The position numbers and the translations under genes are program-made. Positions 33,806-45,679 of a stretch of DNA of 64,000 nt are shown piece after piece. Numbering within the stretch: the stretch's first letter is position 1; every line of letters begins with the position of its first letter. This stretch comes from Haliclona indistincta (taxonomy: Eukaryota; Porifera; Demospongiae; Haplosclerida; Chalinidae): assembly GCA_964017065.1 (NCBI GenBank), contig OZ024784.1, positions 17,341,152-17,405,151 on the forward strand, given 5' to 3'. The notes under the pieces were generated by a model, which made no database searches, was not told where the DNA came from, and saw only the letters and a program-made list of their open reading frames with translations.

Positions 33806-34741
33806 ATGGTGTCCTTTGAGCGGTTGATACAAGCTGAAGGTGAGTTCTTTACTGCGAGAACTTGCATGTGATAGTACTATTCATTTCACCGCAGTTCTTG
33901 GAAATGATCGCTTTGTGGGTCGTACACATTTGGGTTTCACTCGCGCATATGGTGGCCATATGATAGCTCGGGCACTCTACTCAGCTGTGAGAACAGTTCA
34001 GGATCCACAGTTTCTCATACAATCAGCTCATTGCTATTTTATCAGTCCAGTAAAGCTTGATGAGGATGTTGTGTATCATGTAACCAGACTGAAGGATGGT
34101 CGCACTATCTCCACTAGAGGAGTCACAGCCACTCAGGGCAAGAAGACAGTGTTTACCTGTTTAGTATCATTCTCTGTAGAGGAGAAAGAAGACCTTGGAT
34201 TGACCCACACTGACTGCCCCATGCCAGAAGTCGACTGTCCTGAATCTAAGCATAAGGATGAACCTTTGTCATTAAATGTAGAATCTGCTACGACAAACGG
34301 CATGCCACTTGAAAGATAGTATGTTTAAATTATTGATGTTTTGATGTGTGTTAAACCCTATTCACAGTGCTTATCATTGGATGAAACCAGCGAGATTCAT
34401 TAAAGCACAAGATAAGAACATGCAAAGAATAGCATTGGTTTACACTTCAGATTTTTACATTGCTTATGGTGGTCTAATAGACAGACATGTATCTCCAGCT
34501 GTTATACTGTCACTGGACCATAGTGTCTGGTTCCATGGCAATGTAGACTTTAGCAATTGGCATTTGTTTGTACAGAACTGCATCCGCTCTAGTCAAGAGA
34601 AACCGCTCAACATTGCCAGGTATGAATGCATGACACTGCTACATTTGGTTCATTCTCAGCTACAGAGTCTACTCTCAATCAGGATCTTCGGTGGCAACAT
34701 TAACACAACAGTCACTTGTAAAATTGAAGTCTATATTATAA
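33806..34741 (+). CDS. ACOT8: ACOT8/TesB-like acyl-CoA thioesterase, copy 2
   Basis: Four exons (33806-33839, 33895-34318, 34368-34619, 34666-34741) give 261 residues with the same intron positions and phases as copy 1. Both hotdog domains are intact (GNDRFVGRTHLGFTRAYGGH; VTRLKDGRTISTRGVTATQG; SLDHSVWFHGNVDFSNW; GSSVATLTQQSLVK). A variable inter-domain linker (CPESKHKDEPLS) differs from copy 1 and is where paralogs diverge most. The C-terminus is KSIL, not a peroxisomal signal. The related fragment at 45.8 kb ends in KPKL, which suggests the signal was lost by two substitutions. It is convergent with copy 3, only 68 bp between stops. Confidence 0.85.
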
Positions 34742-34809
34742 TTTCCTTTTATTATACATGTAAATAGCTCCTATTTGTGTACTGGTGTTAAAATAACAGA
34801 AGATGAGTC

Positions 34810-35783
34810 CTATAGTTTAGCTCTGACCAGTGATTGCTGCATGGCGGTAGCTACCAGAGTTCCTGCTTTATTATAGATGCTGAGGAAATAAATAATTATT
34901 TGTTGCTTGGGCAATCGATTTCCCTTACCGTAATATGTTCAACGGACAGCCATGAGCTGATCGTATACACTCGCGTGCAAACAAGTGCCACTGGTTGAAG
35001 TCCACGTTCTCATGGAACCAGATACTGTGATCCAGTGATGTGGTCATTAATCCAGACAAGTCCGGATACTTAAAAAAGATCACCAATGGCAGACCAAAAT
35101 CACTAGCATAGGACAGCACTATTCTGTGAACATTTTGCGAATCTTGCTTTATTTCTTTCTTGGGCTTGTTCCAAGAATACATTCTAAATAAAACAAACGT
35201 TAAGCGCAATCATCATTTTGGTTGATCGCGTACCTTGCTTCGTTTGAACTCATGTCCGAGTTCTTCAATCGCGTTATTACATACTCCATTGGTGATGAAG
35301 TGGAAGTACCTGACGACTTTTTAGCAACACAGACATCAATGCCTTGAGAAATCTGTTCAACTTCTGGCATGGGGCAGTCAGTGTGAGTCAATCCAAGGTC
35401 TTCTTTCTCCTCTACAGAGAATGATACTAAACAGCTAAACACTGTCTTCGCTCCTTGAGTAGCTCTGACTCCTCTAGTGGAGATAGTGCGACCATCCTTC
35501 AGTCTGGTTACGTGGTAGATGACATCTTGGTACGTCTTTACGGCACTATTGTAGTAGCAATGCAAAGATTGAATGAGAAATTTTGGGTCCTCGATAGTTT
35601 TCACAGCGGAAGAGAGTGCCTGAGCTACAACGTGACCGCCAAATGCTCTTTCAACTGATTTACCGGGGCCCACACGACCCACAAACTGGTCTTGTGCAAT
35701 AGCTAGAGACAAATAGTAAAGTATCTGCAACATTAGTAACACGGTTTACCTTCTACCTGGATCAACTGCTCCATACAGGCCAT
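34810..35783 (-). CDS. ACOT8: ACOT8/TesB-like acyl-CoA thioesterase, copy 3 (peroxisomal)
   Basis: Minus strand from ATG 35783 (MACMEQLIQVEG; exon 1 35783-35750) and exon 2 from 35702 to stop 34810. The hotdog halves are present (RAFGGHVVAQALSSAVKTIE, LHCYYNSAV, VTRLKDGRTISTRGV; TTSLDHSIWFHENVDFNQW; GTLVATAMQQSL). The C-terminal tripeptide is AKL, a canonical PTS1, so peroxisomal import is expected. Compared with neighbours it has RVGPGKSVERAFGGH and a Ser/Thr-rich linker (KKSSGTSTSSPM). The likely role is release of CoA from beta-oxidation acyl-CoAs. Confidence 0.87.
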
Positions 35784-35894
35784 ACTCGTACTCTCGCTCG
35801 TACTCGAAAATCAGAGCCACACCTCTAATAAGGGTGTGGCTTGTTGCATGTCAATGTTTAATGTTAAATAAGATTAATACATGTAGTGTTTTGG

Positions 35895-37002
35895 TCAAAG
35901 CTTGGGTCTAATTAATGATTGCTGCATGACAGTTGCTACTAGTGCTCCTGCTTCATTGTAGATGCTGAATAAAAATAAGAATAAAATTAATTATAATGCA
36001 TAATAATTATTATGTATCTGACCGTGAGATATTCAGTGACCTGCCATGAGCTGATCGCACACATTCATATGCAAACAAGTGCCACTGGTTGAAGTCCACA
36101 TTCTCATGGAACCAGATACTGTGATCCAGTGATGTGCCTAATAAATTATCTTTCTTATCTTGATACTTCATAAAAATAGGCCAAAGCATATTAATATCAC
36201 TTGCAAAAGCCATAGCTATCCTGTGAGTGTTCTGTGAGTCAGATGGCAGTGTGTCCTTTGCCTTCAACCATGAGTAAAGTCTGAAAAAAATCACAGTTAA
36301 TATACAGTACCATAACTGCTTCAAAATGCTCACTTTGCTACATTTAAAGCTTCTGATTTGTTTAAAGCAATTATTTTTATTTCGTTGATTGGAATATTTA
36401 AAGGCAAGTTTGGAAAAACATCAGCGAATTTTGTCATGTCTGATGGAGGCCAGAACTGCCCTATGGAGGCCAGAACTGATGGAGGATGGAGGCCAGAACT
36501 GTCATGTCTGATGGAGGCCAGAACTGCCCTATGCCAGAACTGTACTTCTGGCATAGGGCAGTCAGTGTGGGTCAATCCAAGATCACCCTTCTCCTCTACA
36601 GAGAGTGACACTAAACAGCTAAACACTGTCTTCTTGCCCTGAGTGGCTGTGACTCCTCTAGTGGAGATAGTGCGACCATCCTTCAGTCTGGTTACATGAT
36701 ACACAACATCCAAGTTATTTTTTGGAGCGCTAATGAAGTAGCAGTGTAATGATTGAACGAGAAACTTAGGATCCTGCACAGTCTTGACAGCAGCAGAGAG
36801 TGCATAGCTACTAGTGCACCACCATATGTTATTTTGAAGCCTTGGTAGAGAAAAGTTTGTAAGTCGTGCCCAACAAAACGATCGTGACCAATACCTAACA
36901 GATGTTATTGAGATGTCAGATGATTGTTAAAGACAGTGAAAACTTACTTTCAACCTGTATAGATCGTTTGATGGATCGCTCCACGGATCTGGACTGCTCC
37001 AT
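35895..37002 (-). pseudogene. ACOT8-like copy 4, frameshifted
   Basis: Minus strand from ATG 37002 (MEQSRSVERSIKRSIQVES) to TGA 35895, ending RPKL. Compared with copies 5-7, one base is missing near 36805, so GALVAHALSAAVKT is read as GALVAMHSLLLSR and the N-terminal hotdog domain is out of frame with its continuation from QDPKFLVQ. The inter-domain linker is also enlarged by a tandem microduplication (about 36440-36545) of GGAGGCCAGAACTG-type units, which encodes a repeated FW..RAVLASI stretch. The C-terminal half is intact (GTSLDHSIWFHENVDFNQW). The single-base lesion could be a sequencing error. The linker expansion is not. Confidence 0.75.
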
Positions 37003-37358
37003 TTTAATTTTCAAGGGGCTGTCAACACAAAGGGCGGAGCTGGCTAAGTAGTATGTATAAACCTTATACTAGTGCATACTGCAACCACTCAGACTCCGTG
37101 TCATCCTTGGTACATAGCTATCCATACCCACAACATAAATTCTCTGGTAGAGGATTTTCAAACACTAGCTACCTCTACACAATAATTAACACACTACACC
37201 GTTGCAATTATCAACACACTACACCGTTGCAATTATCAACATAAGACTATGCAGCTTTCTTGGTTTCATGATCAGTCAAAGCTACACACCTACTAAGGTC
37301 CTAGCATTATATTTACATGATACATGATAATAAAAAACAAAATGATTTTCTGAATCAG
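37003..37358. other. Spacer between thioesterase copies 4 and 5
   Basis: No gene. The stretch contains a 27-bp direct repeat (CACACTACACCGTTGCAATTATCAA-type) at about 37190-37240. Its right part is a duplicate of 38620-38729, ending in CATGATACATGATAATAAAAAAC on both sides. Confidence 0.6.
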
Positions 37359-38382
37359 TTAAAGCTTGGCTCTGACCAGTGATTGCTGCATGGCAGTAGC
37401 TACCAGTGCTCCTGCTTCATTGTAGATGCTGAGCAGAAGACAAGCTCAAGTTTATAGTGCAATAAATGTATCTAACCATAAAATATTCAATGGCCGGCCA
37501 TGAGCTGATCGCACACATTCATATGCAAACAAGTGCCACTGGTTGAAGTCCACATTCTCATGGAACCAGATACTGTGATCCAGTGATGTGGTCATTAACA
37601 CTTTGGCTTTCTCTGGATACTTCACAAGAATAGACGAAGGCATATTAATATCACTTGCAAAAGCCATAGCTATCCTGTGAGTGTTCTGTGAGTCATACGG
37701 CAGTGTGTCCTTTGCCTTGATCCACATGTACACTCTGAAATACTGCTTCAATACACATAATGATTTCAATATAATGCTTACTTTGCTACATTCAACGCAT
37801 CCAATTTGTTTAAAGCACGTATAAATCTTACTGGATATCCTTTGAGTGATACTATAATATTATTTATTAGATCAACGTCAGCAGATTTTGTCAGGTCTGA
37901 TGGAGCAATTGACTGTACTTCTGGCATAGGGCAGTCAGTGTGGGTCAATCCAAGATCACTCTTCTCCTCTACAGAGAGTGATACTAAACAGCTAAACACT
38001 GTCTTCTTGCCCTGAGTGGCTGTGACTCCTCTAGTGGAGATAGTGCGACCATCCTTCAGTCTGGTTACATGATACACAACATCCAAGTTATTTTTTGGAG
38101 CGCTAATGTAGTAGCAATGTAATGATTGAACAAGGAACTTGGGATCCTGCATAGTCTTGACAGCAGCAGAGAGTGCATGAGCTACTAGTGCACCACCAAA
38201 TGTTATTTTGTAGCCTTGGTAGAGAAAGGTTTGTAAGTCGTGCCCAACAAAACGATCGTGACCAATACCTAACAGATGTTATTGAGATGTCAGATGATTG
38301 TTAAAAACAGTGAAAACTTACTTTCAACCTGTATGGACCGTTTGAAGGATCGCTCCACGGATCTGGACTGCTCCGGATCCAT
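37359..38382 (-). CDS. ACOT8: ACOT8/TesB-like acyl-CoA thioesterase, copy 5 (peroxisomal)
   Basis: Minus strand from ATG 38382 (MDPEQSRSVERSFKRSIQVES) to TAA 37359. Exon 2 reads GIGHDRFVGHDLQTFLYQGY, then TFGGALVAHALSAAVKTMQD, LHCYYISAPKNNLDVVYHVT and LKDGRTISTRGV. Later exons carry TTSLDHSIWFHENVDFNQW and EAGALVATAMQQSLVRAKL. The C-terminal AKL is a PTS1. The frame is intact. Gene, spacer and 3' end are nearly identical to copy 6, so the two arose by a recent ~1.37-kb tandem duplication. Confidence 0.86.
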
Positions 38383-38729
38383 TTTAATTTTTAAGGGAGC
38401 GGTCAACACAAAGGGCGGAGCTGGCTAAGTAGACCATTATACTAGTGTATACTGCAACCACTCAGACTCTTGTTTCATCCTTGGTACCTAGCTGTCCATA
38501 CTCACAACATAAATTCTCTGGTAGAGGATTTACAAAACACTAGCTATACCTCTACAATTAACACTGTTGCAATTATGAACAAATATTCAGTCATTGGTGA
38601 TCATGATGTGAATAAGACTGTGCAGCTCTTTTGGTTTCATGATCAGTCAAAGCTACACTCCTACTAAGGTCCTAGCATTATATTTACATGATACATGATA
38701 ATAAAAAACAAGACGGTTTTCTGAATCAG
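38383..38729. other. Spacer between thioesterase copies 5 and 6
   Basis: No gene. It is a close duplicate of the spacer 37003-37358, lacking the second CACACTACACC unit. Confidence 0.6.
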
Positions 38730-39731
38730 TTAAAGCTTGGCTCTGACCAGTGATTGCTGCATGGCAGTAGCTACCAGTGCTCCTGCTTCATTGTAGATGC
38801 TGAGCAGAAGACAAGCTCAAGTTTATAGTGCAATAAACATATCTAACCGTAAAATATTCAATGGCCGGCCATGAGCTGATCGCACACACTCATATGCAAA
38901 CAAGTGCCACTGGTTGAAGTCCACATTCTCATGGAACCAGATACTGTGATCCAGTGATGTGGTCAGTAACATTTCGGCTTTCTCTGGATACTTCACAAGA
39001 ATAGACAAAGGCATATTAATATCACTTGCAAAAGCCATAGCTATCCTGTGAGTGTTCTGTGAGTCATACGGCAGTGTGTCCTTTGCCTTGATCCACATGT
39101 ACACTCTGAAATACTGCTTCAATACACATAATGATTTCAATATGATGCTTACTTTGCAACATTCAACACATCCAATTTGTTTAAAGCATATATAAATCTT
39201 ACTGGAAATCCTTTAAATGATGCCATTTTTAAATTTAGATAAACGTCAGCAGATTTTGTCAGGTCTGATGGAGCAATTGACTGTACTACTGGCATAGGGC
39301 AGTCAGTGTGGGTCAATCCAAGATCACTCTTCTCCTCTACAGAGAGTGATACTAAACAGCTAAACACTGTCTTCTTGCCCTGAGTGGCTGTGACTCCTCT
39401 AGTGGAGATAGTGCGACCATCCTTCAGTCTGGTTACATGATACACAACATCCAGGTTATTTTTTGGAGCGCTAATGTAGTAGCAGTGTAATGATTGAACG
39501 AGGAACTTGGGATCCTCTACAGTCTTGACAGCAGCAGAGAGTGCATGAGCTACTAGTGCACCACCAAATACTCCCTCGTGGTAGCTAAAGATTTGTAAAT
39601 CATGTCCAACAAAGCGATCATATCCAATACCTGGCGCATAAAGTATAAGCAACATGTACAGTCGAGTGTACTTTCAACCTACTTTCAACCTGTATGGATC
39701 GCTTGAGGGATCGCTCCAAAGTCTTCTCCAT
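38730..39731 (-). CDS. ACOT8: ACOT8/TesB-like acyl-CoA thioesterase, copy 6 (peroxisomal)
   Basis: Minus strand from ATG 39731 (MEKTLERSLKRSIQVE) to TAA 38730. Exon 2 reads GIGYDRFVGHDLQIFSYHEG, then VFGGALVAHALSAAVKTVED, SLHCYYISAPKNNLDVVYHV. The C-terminal hotdog half (TTSLDHSIWFHENVDFNQW) and ending VRAKL match copy 5. The region around GYDRF to YHEGV differs from copies 4, 5 and 7. At the end of exon 1 an 11-bp tandem duplication (GGTTGAAAGTA) gives two competing 5' splice sites. Peroxisomal by its AKL terminus. Confidence 0.86.
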
Positions 39732-39804
39732 TGACTACATGTAGGGAGTGGTCAGAGCAGGAAGGGCTCGGCCTAGGAAATTAACGCGAATGGGAAGTAG
39801 TAGA

Positions 39805-41771
39805 GGCCCTGACTAAGATTTGTATGCATTTAATTTAGGAGAGGATAACTCAACTGTTTTAGGGTAATTTAACCCCAAGGAATAAGATGTGATATGTGCC
39901 AACAGGAGTCCATAATCAACCGCGCCTACTAAAGAGTCTTTAGTAGGCGCGGTTGATTATGGACTCCTGGTGCCAAATTGTCTATCCGCTGCGAAATACC
40001 CGAAAATGACCACACCCTTTTTATCAGCAGTACAGTGTCACTAACAATAATTGCTCTATTTTCTTAACCATTTTAGTAACCTACTTTCTGCCAACTGTTC
40101 TAAGGTAATATGACCCTAAGGAATGTATTGGGATGTGTGCCAAAACCAATATTCACTGCAAAAAAAAAAATGGCTGCAGCTTCTCTATTTTTAAAGAGTT
40201 TAATATTTTAAGATTCTGATGGTTTGAAAACAGTACAAGTGCAGGGTATTACCAACAAAAAACACAATTTGTTAACTTGAGGAGTAACTTAAATACAAAC
40301 TTAGGCAGTATTCAGTATTACTTCACAAAAATTAAGTTATTCAGTGATAGGGTTTTTCCAGGATTCACCTCCTTTACACTTGCAGTATTTTGCAACACTT
40401 GCCTCCCAGCTACCCTGCAGCGACATATCATTCTTGTGGGCACATTTACTACATGTACAAGGAAGGTCTACAGGCTGGGGGTAACAATACCAGGAACTAT
40501 TAAATTTTCTTTGTGAAACCATACGACTCAGTGTTCATTTCTAAACCATCTTTAAGTGGGGCATGTATCCATAGCTGTTGTTGATAATATGTCCTTTGAA
40601 TATACTTTCTTGCATTGGCTGAATTTTCTCAAATTCCATTTTGAGGGAATTGCTATTAAAAGCAGCAAGACGCAAGTCATCAAATGTTTCCAAGTCTTTT
40701 GTTGGCTTGAGAAACCTTACTAGACAATTTTCTGCCATCTGTATCATGCTTCTCTGTCAACTCTGAGTTGTTAAAGACAAGTTCTGTATCAGTATTAAAT
40801 TGTTGTGGATAGCTTTCATTGCTGCATGCTTCGTAGAAATCTTGCTAGTTGTATCACATCCAGTCAGAGCACGGAGTGCAGGGAGACGCCTTGCAAGCTT
40901 GTCCCCAGTGGTATAGTAGGATGTCTCAAGCCAACAATTAAAAGATTTGGAAACATTTGATAACTTGCGTCTTGCTCCTTTGAATAGCAATTCCCTCAAA
41001 ATGGACTTTCCCTGCACATCAGCCAATGCAAGAAAGCATATTGAAAGGGCATATTATCAACAACAGCTATGGATACAAGCCCCACTTAAAGATAGTTTAG
41101 AAATGAACACTGAGTCGTATGGTTTCACAAAGAAAAATTAATAGTTCCTGCATGGTATTGTTACCTCCAAGCTTGAAGACCTTCCCGATCCTTGTACATG
41201 TGGTAAATGTGCCCACAAGAATGGATATGTCGCTGCAGGGTAGCTGGAATCAAGTGTTGCAAATACTGCAAGTGTAAAGGAGGTGAATCTTGCAAAAACC
41301 CTATCACTGAATAACTTCATTTTTGTGAACATCATTTTTGTAATACTAAATACTGCCTAAGTTTATATATCAAGTTAATAAATTGTGTCTTTTGTTGGTA
41401 ATACCCTGCACTTGTACTGTTTTCAAACCATCAGAATCTTAATATTAAAACTCTTTAAAATAGAGATGCATTTCTGAAAAGCTGTAGCCATTGTTTGCAG
41501 TGAATATTGGTTTTGGCACACATCCCAATACATTCCTTAGGGTCATATTACCTTAGAACAGTTGGTAGAAAATAGGTTACTAAAATAGTTAAGAAGATAG
41601 AGCAATTATTGTTAGTGAAACTGCCGATAAAAAGGGCGTGGTCATTTTCAGGTATTTCGCAGCGGATAGACAAAAAGGCACATATCACATCTTATTTCCT
41701 GGGTCAAATTACCCTAAAACAGTTTAGTTATCCTCTCCTAAATTAAATGCATACAAATCTTAGTCAGGGCC
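39805..41771. mobile_element. Foldback DNA transposon, ~1.97 kb, with ~0.9-kb inverted arms
   Basis: The ends (GGCCCTGACTAAGATTTGTA and its inverse) are flanked by a 4-bp target duplication TAGA (39801-39804 and 41772-41775). The arms (about 39805-40720 and 40910-41771) are inverted near-copies with indels, separated by about 190 bp. The arms and spacer encode pieces of a transposon-associated protein on the minus strand: LPALRALTGCDTTSKIST (about 40890-40840), a motif seen in uncharacterised mobile-element proteins of invertebrates, and a Cys-rich CGKCAHKN / KCCKYCKCKGGESCKNP block in the right arm, mirrored and decayed in the left arm. It appears to be a non-autonomous derivative in which one end of an element was copied in inverted orientation. 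The superfamily is not assigned. Confidence 0.85.
39903..39969. mobile_element. 67-bp perfect palindromic mini-element nested in the foldback arm
   Basis: CAGGAGTCCATAATCAACCG... is a perfect odd-length palindrome (33-bp arms about a central G at 39936). It is flanked by exact 7-bp direct repeats GTGCCAA (39896-39902, 39970-39976). The opposite arm of the host element lacks it at the matching position. It is therefore a separate, later insertion with target duplication, consisting only of its inverted repeats. Confidence 0.88.
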
Positions 41772-41931
41772 TAGACTAAAGGGCTAGCTGGCTCTAGTAC
41801 AGCAAAATTCAATCCAAGGCATGATAAATAACTAGTGACAAAGATTTTTTTATCTATTCACAGTTGACACACACTGTTCTAGTTAGTAGTAATGTTGTGC
41901 ATAAAGTCTAGTCTTGAGTATAAAAACACAT

Positions 41932-44900
41932 TCACTGTTTGTGACCATCAGTGTGACTGTGTGAGCAAGACACTGCCTTGCTATGCAGCTTTTGTTTCTG
42001 CATTCCATCATCATCTACAAGTATTGCAGAAGAAATTCATAATAATAATATACTGTTGATATACTTACCATCGTTTGAAAAACTGATATAAACCAATTGA
42101 TCTTCATGGGAGCAGTATGATATCTCATCTGTGTCTTCTTCGCTCTCGTTTTCACTGTCAGCCAAGATTAGGCTGCGGGCTGTAACTGGACTATCAACGT
42201 CTGTGCGAGACGGAATCACTTGAAGTTTAGTGGGATACTTTCTAGTAGGATATTCATCACTACTGTGTACTGATCCAGTTTCTAAAACACTGTCAACATC
42301 TCGTGGAGGCTTCATAAGAGGTACAGTCTATAATATAGAGAGTACAAAATTTAGTAGTTAAAAATAATTAGTTACACACAGAGTTGTGCGATGGAGAGCT
42401 TTGTTTAGAAGGAGAGAGCTGTTCATCAACATCACTTTCAACTTCTTAATAAGTGCAGAGTAAAACATTATAAGTATAATTATTGTACTAATAAACCTTT
42501 CTCTCCTGATAATTTTGTTTCTGCTTCATTTGATTTCTCATCAAGATTCATCGCAGGATAGCACTAGAAAATCATTAATAATTATTATTATACACTGCAT
42601 GTTTGCATGCTCCTCACTGATTCACTGTCATTAGGAACTTTTTCAAGTAGAACAGGGTCTTGTTGCACAGCTGGTAGAGATTTGCGCTGCTTGTATTTCA
42701 GTATTGAGATGAGTGCTATTAGTATTAGTACTATCAGGAGTACCACACCAACAGCAACAAACACTACTATCAAGACAACCACCTCCATCTCAATCCCACC
42801 TGTGCCCACTGGTAAAGCCTGAAATAATACATACACGCATACCTTCCCTCTCCCTGACTCTTTTATCCACTTACCGTCACATTGTTACTTGTTTGAGAAG
42901 TAGTGCTTAAATCTATGCTAGTTGGTAGTGGTGATGCAGTTGTGGTTGATTCGAGAGAAGCAGTTGGTGATGGAATCATGGGATTGACTGTGGATGTTGA
43001 TAAAGATTTGTAAACAGCAGTTGATGAAATTGCAGGAAGCAAGGTGTTGACAACAAATGTTACTGATGTAACTGATGGGTTAACAAGAGCTGATGCTTGA
43101 GAAGTGGACGATGCTGTTAGAGAAGATGATGAATTCACAGCAACTACTGCATTAGAAGTGGGTGAAATTGTAGAATCAATAACAACTGTGGAAGAGAAGG
43201 TATAAACACTAGAGGATGAACTCAAAGTGCTGCCTGAAGAAATTGATGAGTTGATAACAGCTACTGTAGAAATGGCTGAAATAGTAGAGAAAGATGAATC
43301 GGTAACTGATGCTACTGCAATAGTTGGTATAATAGCAACCGTAGTAGTGCTCATGGAATGAGATGAAGACATGGTTGGTGATAGAGAGGAAGAGGCAGTG
43401 GTGAGAGTGACTGTGATTGTGACAGCTCTTGGTGATTGAGAATCGCTGCCAGTGAGACCAAAGAAACTGCATGTGCTGAATACGATACAGCTAGTTGGAT
43501 TCAAATTACCATCATTTGTGAGTGACAAATCATAACTATAAAAGACAGAACATGCATCATGAGTATGATAATTCTTTTGATTCGCTTACTTGTCGCCTCC
43601 TGCTTGATTTATATTACTGATCTCTATATCATCCACTACCAGTTGCTCAATATGAAGGTACCAATAGTTCTGGTTACTAGTGAAGCTGTCTTGTCTCCAA
43701 GCCACTTCTAGGAAAGCCTCATCATCAATGCATTGACTAACCTTAGTGACCCGGTTATGTACTGGTGACATAATGGGTACATCTATACCATCAATATTAT
43801 ACAGCATGCTTTCACGAGTGAACTGGCTCCAGTTGTCATGTGCCAGAGGAGCAAAGTAAGCCAATGGAGTGTTTGATACAGTCATCACAACTCCCTTTGG
43901 AGTGTTGTCATGCTCATTGCAGGGAGTTGGATATCGAAACTGAGTCATTACTAACTGAAATGTCATCGTTCTGAAGGAAAGAAAAAGTGACTTGGAACAG
44001 AGCTATAATAAAAGTGTGCTTACAGCAATTTCTGGTCATCACTGCATTTTGTTGAGTTCATTATTGTTGGTATAGTAGCTGGAGGTGGCTTCACTGCCTT
44101 TACTATTCGCAAGTCAAGAAGAGGACTGCTGGAAAAGCGAACATTCCTTAAATCACTTGTGTTAGTGGTTCTGTTGACTTCAACAAAGTAAAGACAAGGA
44201 TATGAATCAAGACAAAACTCAGAACTTTCAGAAACATTAACTTGAAAAAGATCCCAGTCAACAATAGCCCTGCGGAAACATATCACACATGCAGTCTAAC
44301 AGTGATAACATACATGCATGTACTGTTTAGTGACTCACTGTTGGTCATTGAAGTCTTCATCTAGTACATTTCTCACACATTGATTCCAATTGAGTGAAAC
44401 AGCAGTACTGTCTAAGGATACTGTGTCACAGTCACCTCTATGGCTAGGAGTTTGTGTGTGTTGTTCCCATTTTATTCTCACTACTCTGTTGACTATTAAA
44501 GAACTTGATACATTGTACATCTGCAATCCAATGGCTTCATTAAATGTTCCTGGTACTTTAATAAAAGTAACATTGTTATCATAACTGAGAGATACTCGTC
44601 CACCATCAATAAAATGAAGTTGTGGTATTCTTTTGCCACCATTGCCTCTTTTTTGCTTATCATAATAAAAGTTTAGATACGCAGTAGAAATTGATGAATC
44701 TGCTCTTAGCAAAATCCCCTCATTCGCATTACATAAACTTCGGCAATTTGGACCAATATTTAAATTCAGAATCAAAGAAAAATCTATTTCAACATGCCTG
44801 TAGTAATAAAAAAGTCATGGTGTCATAATGTTATAAAAAAACTTACGCATTGTTTTGTTGTAATGGTGATAAGGGAAAGCATTGCTGCTGTGTTTCAGGA

Positions 44901-45552
44901 CATGTTCCAAATACACCATCATAGGCTACTGCTAGACTAGTGGTATTATAAGATGACAAGTGGTTACTGTCACAAGCAGCTATACTATTGTCAGTAACAG
45001 TGACTACACGTGACAAAAATCTTGAAACTTTATCATCTGCAGCACACAGCAATGGTTGGCTATTTCCACACCAAAAGTCTCCATTTTCCCATGCTGTAAG
45101 TACTGACCCAAATGGCTGAGTGATGCTGGTTAGTGAAACACAATGGCAGGATGAAGCTGGTGTCATTTCTACTCGAAACTGGTACTTAGTTCCAGGAGTG
45201 GGTTGGTTTGTGATGAGTGTCTGATCTTGATTGCAGTTGCCTGTCAATACATTATAAAACAGAAAGCTTTACAACATCATGCAGTTCTTCTTACCAGTGT
45301 AGTACTGGACAAGTGACCATTCTGTAAATTCCTGTGGAATATTATCATCTCCATCAATACTAGACCGCAGAGAGAATTCAACTGTTGGCAAAGGACCTGA
45401 ACATGCTCCATTAGTAACATGAGCAAGATTGTACCTGTCATTGCAATTGTGAAATTTAATAAACAAATAAATTATCACACTTACTGAACTGGTTGAGCCT
45501 CAACAATAAAACTTTTAGAAAGATACAATATTAGCAAAGCTATAGCAGCCAT
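41932..45552 (-). CDS. Type I membrane protein with mucin-like stalk, copy 1
   Basis: Minus strand from ATG 45552 (signal peptide MAAIALLILYLSKSFIVEA) to TGA 41932, in about 12 exons. The large ectodomain of about 550 residues has paired Cys and many N-glycosylation sites (GNCNQDQTLI; SSCHCVSLT; FWCGNSQPLLCAA; GTCPETQQQCF; NCRSLCNANEG; ECDSYPCLYFVEVN-type segment). It contains no domain I recognise. A Ser/Thr-rich stalk follows (about 43500-42870, repeats of TSS, TVAVINSS), then a membrane helix (VVVLIVVFVAVGVVLLIVLI, about 42800-42740). The cytoplasmic tail of about 180 residues is acidic and Ser-rich (DENESEEDTDEISYCS-type). The tail's YCS and Ser/Glu clusters suggest phosphorylation. Likely a cell-surface adhesion or recognition receptor of a lineage-specific family; the function is unknown. 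Confidence 0.75.
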
Positions 45553-45679
45553 TGTGTGCCGAACACTGAGCCCAAACTGTAACTTGAACTATGTTTTGGC
45601 AAATTAATAGTGTTTTAGGTTCCCTGTCAATGTTAGCACTACACGAACACATTGTTATGTCGCTACATCACTTAAGAAT

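Noticed and set aside
37053..37244. CRISPR-like short direct repeats
   Set aside because: Only two copies of a 27-bp unit with no spacer variety; it is an ordinary spacer microduplication in a eukaryotic genome.
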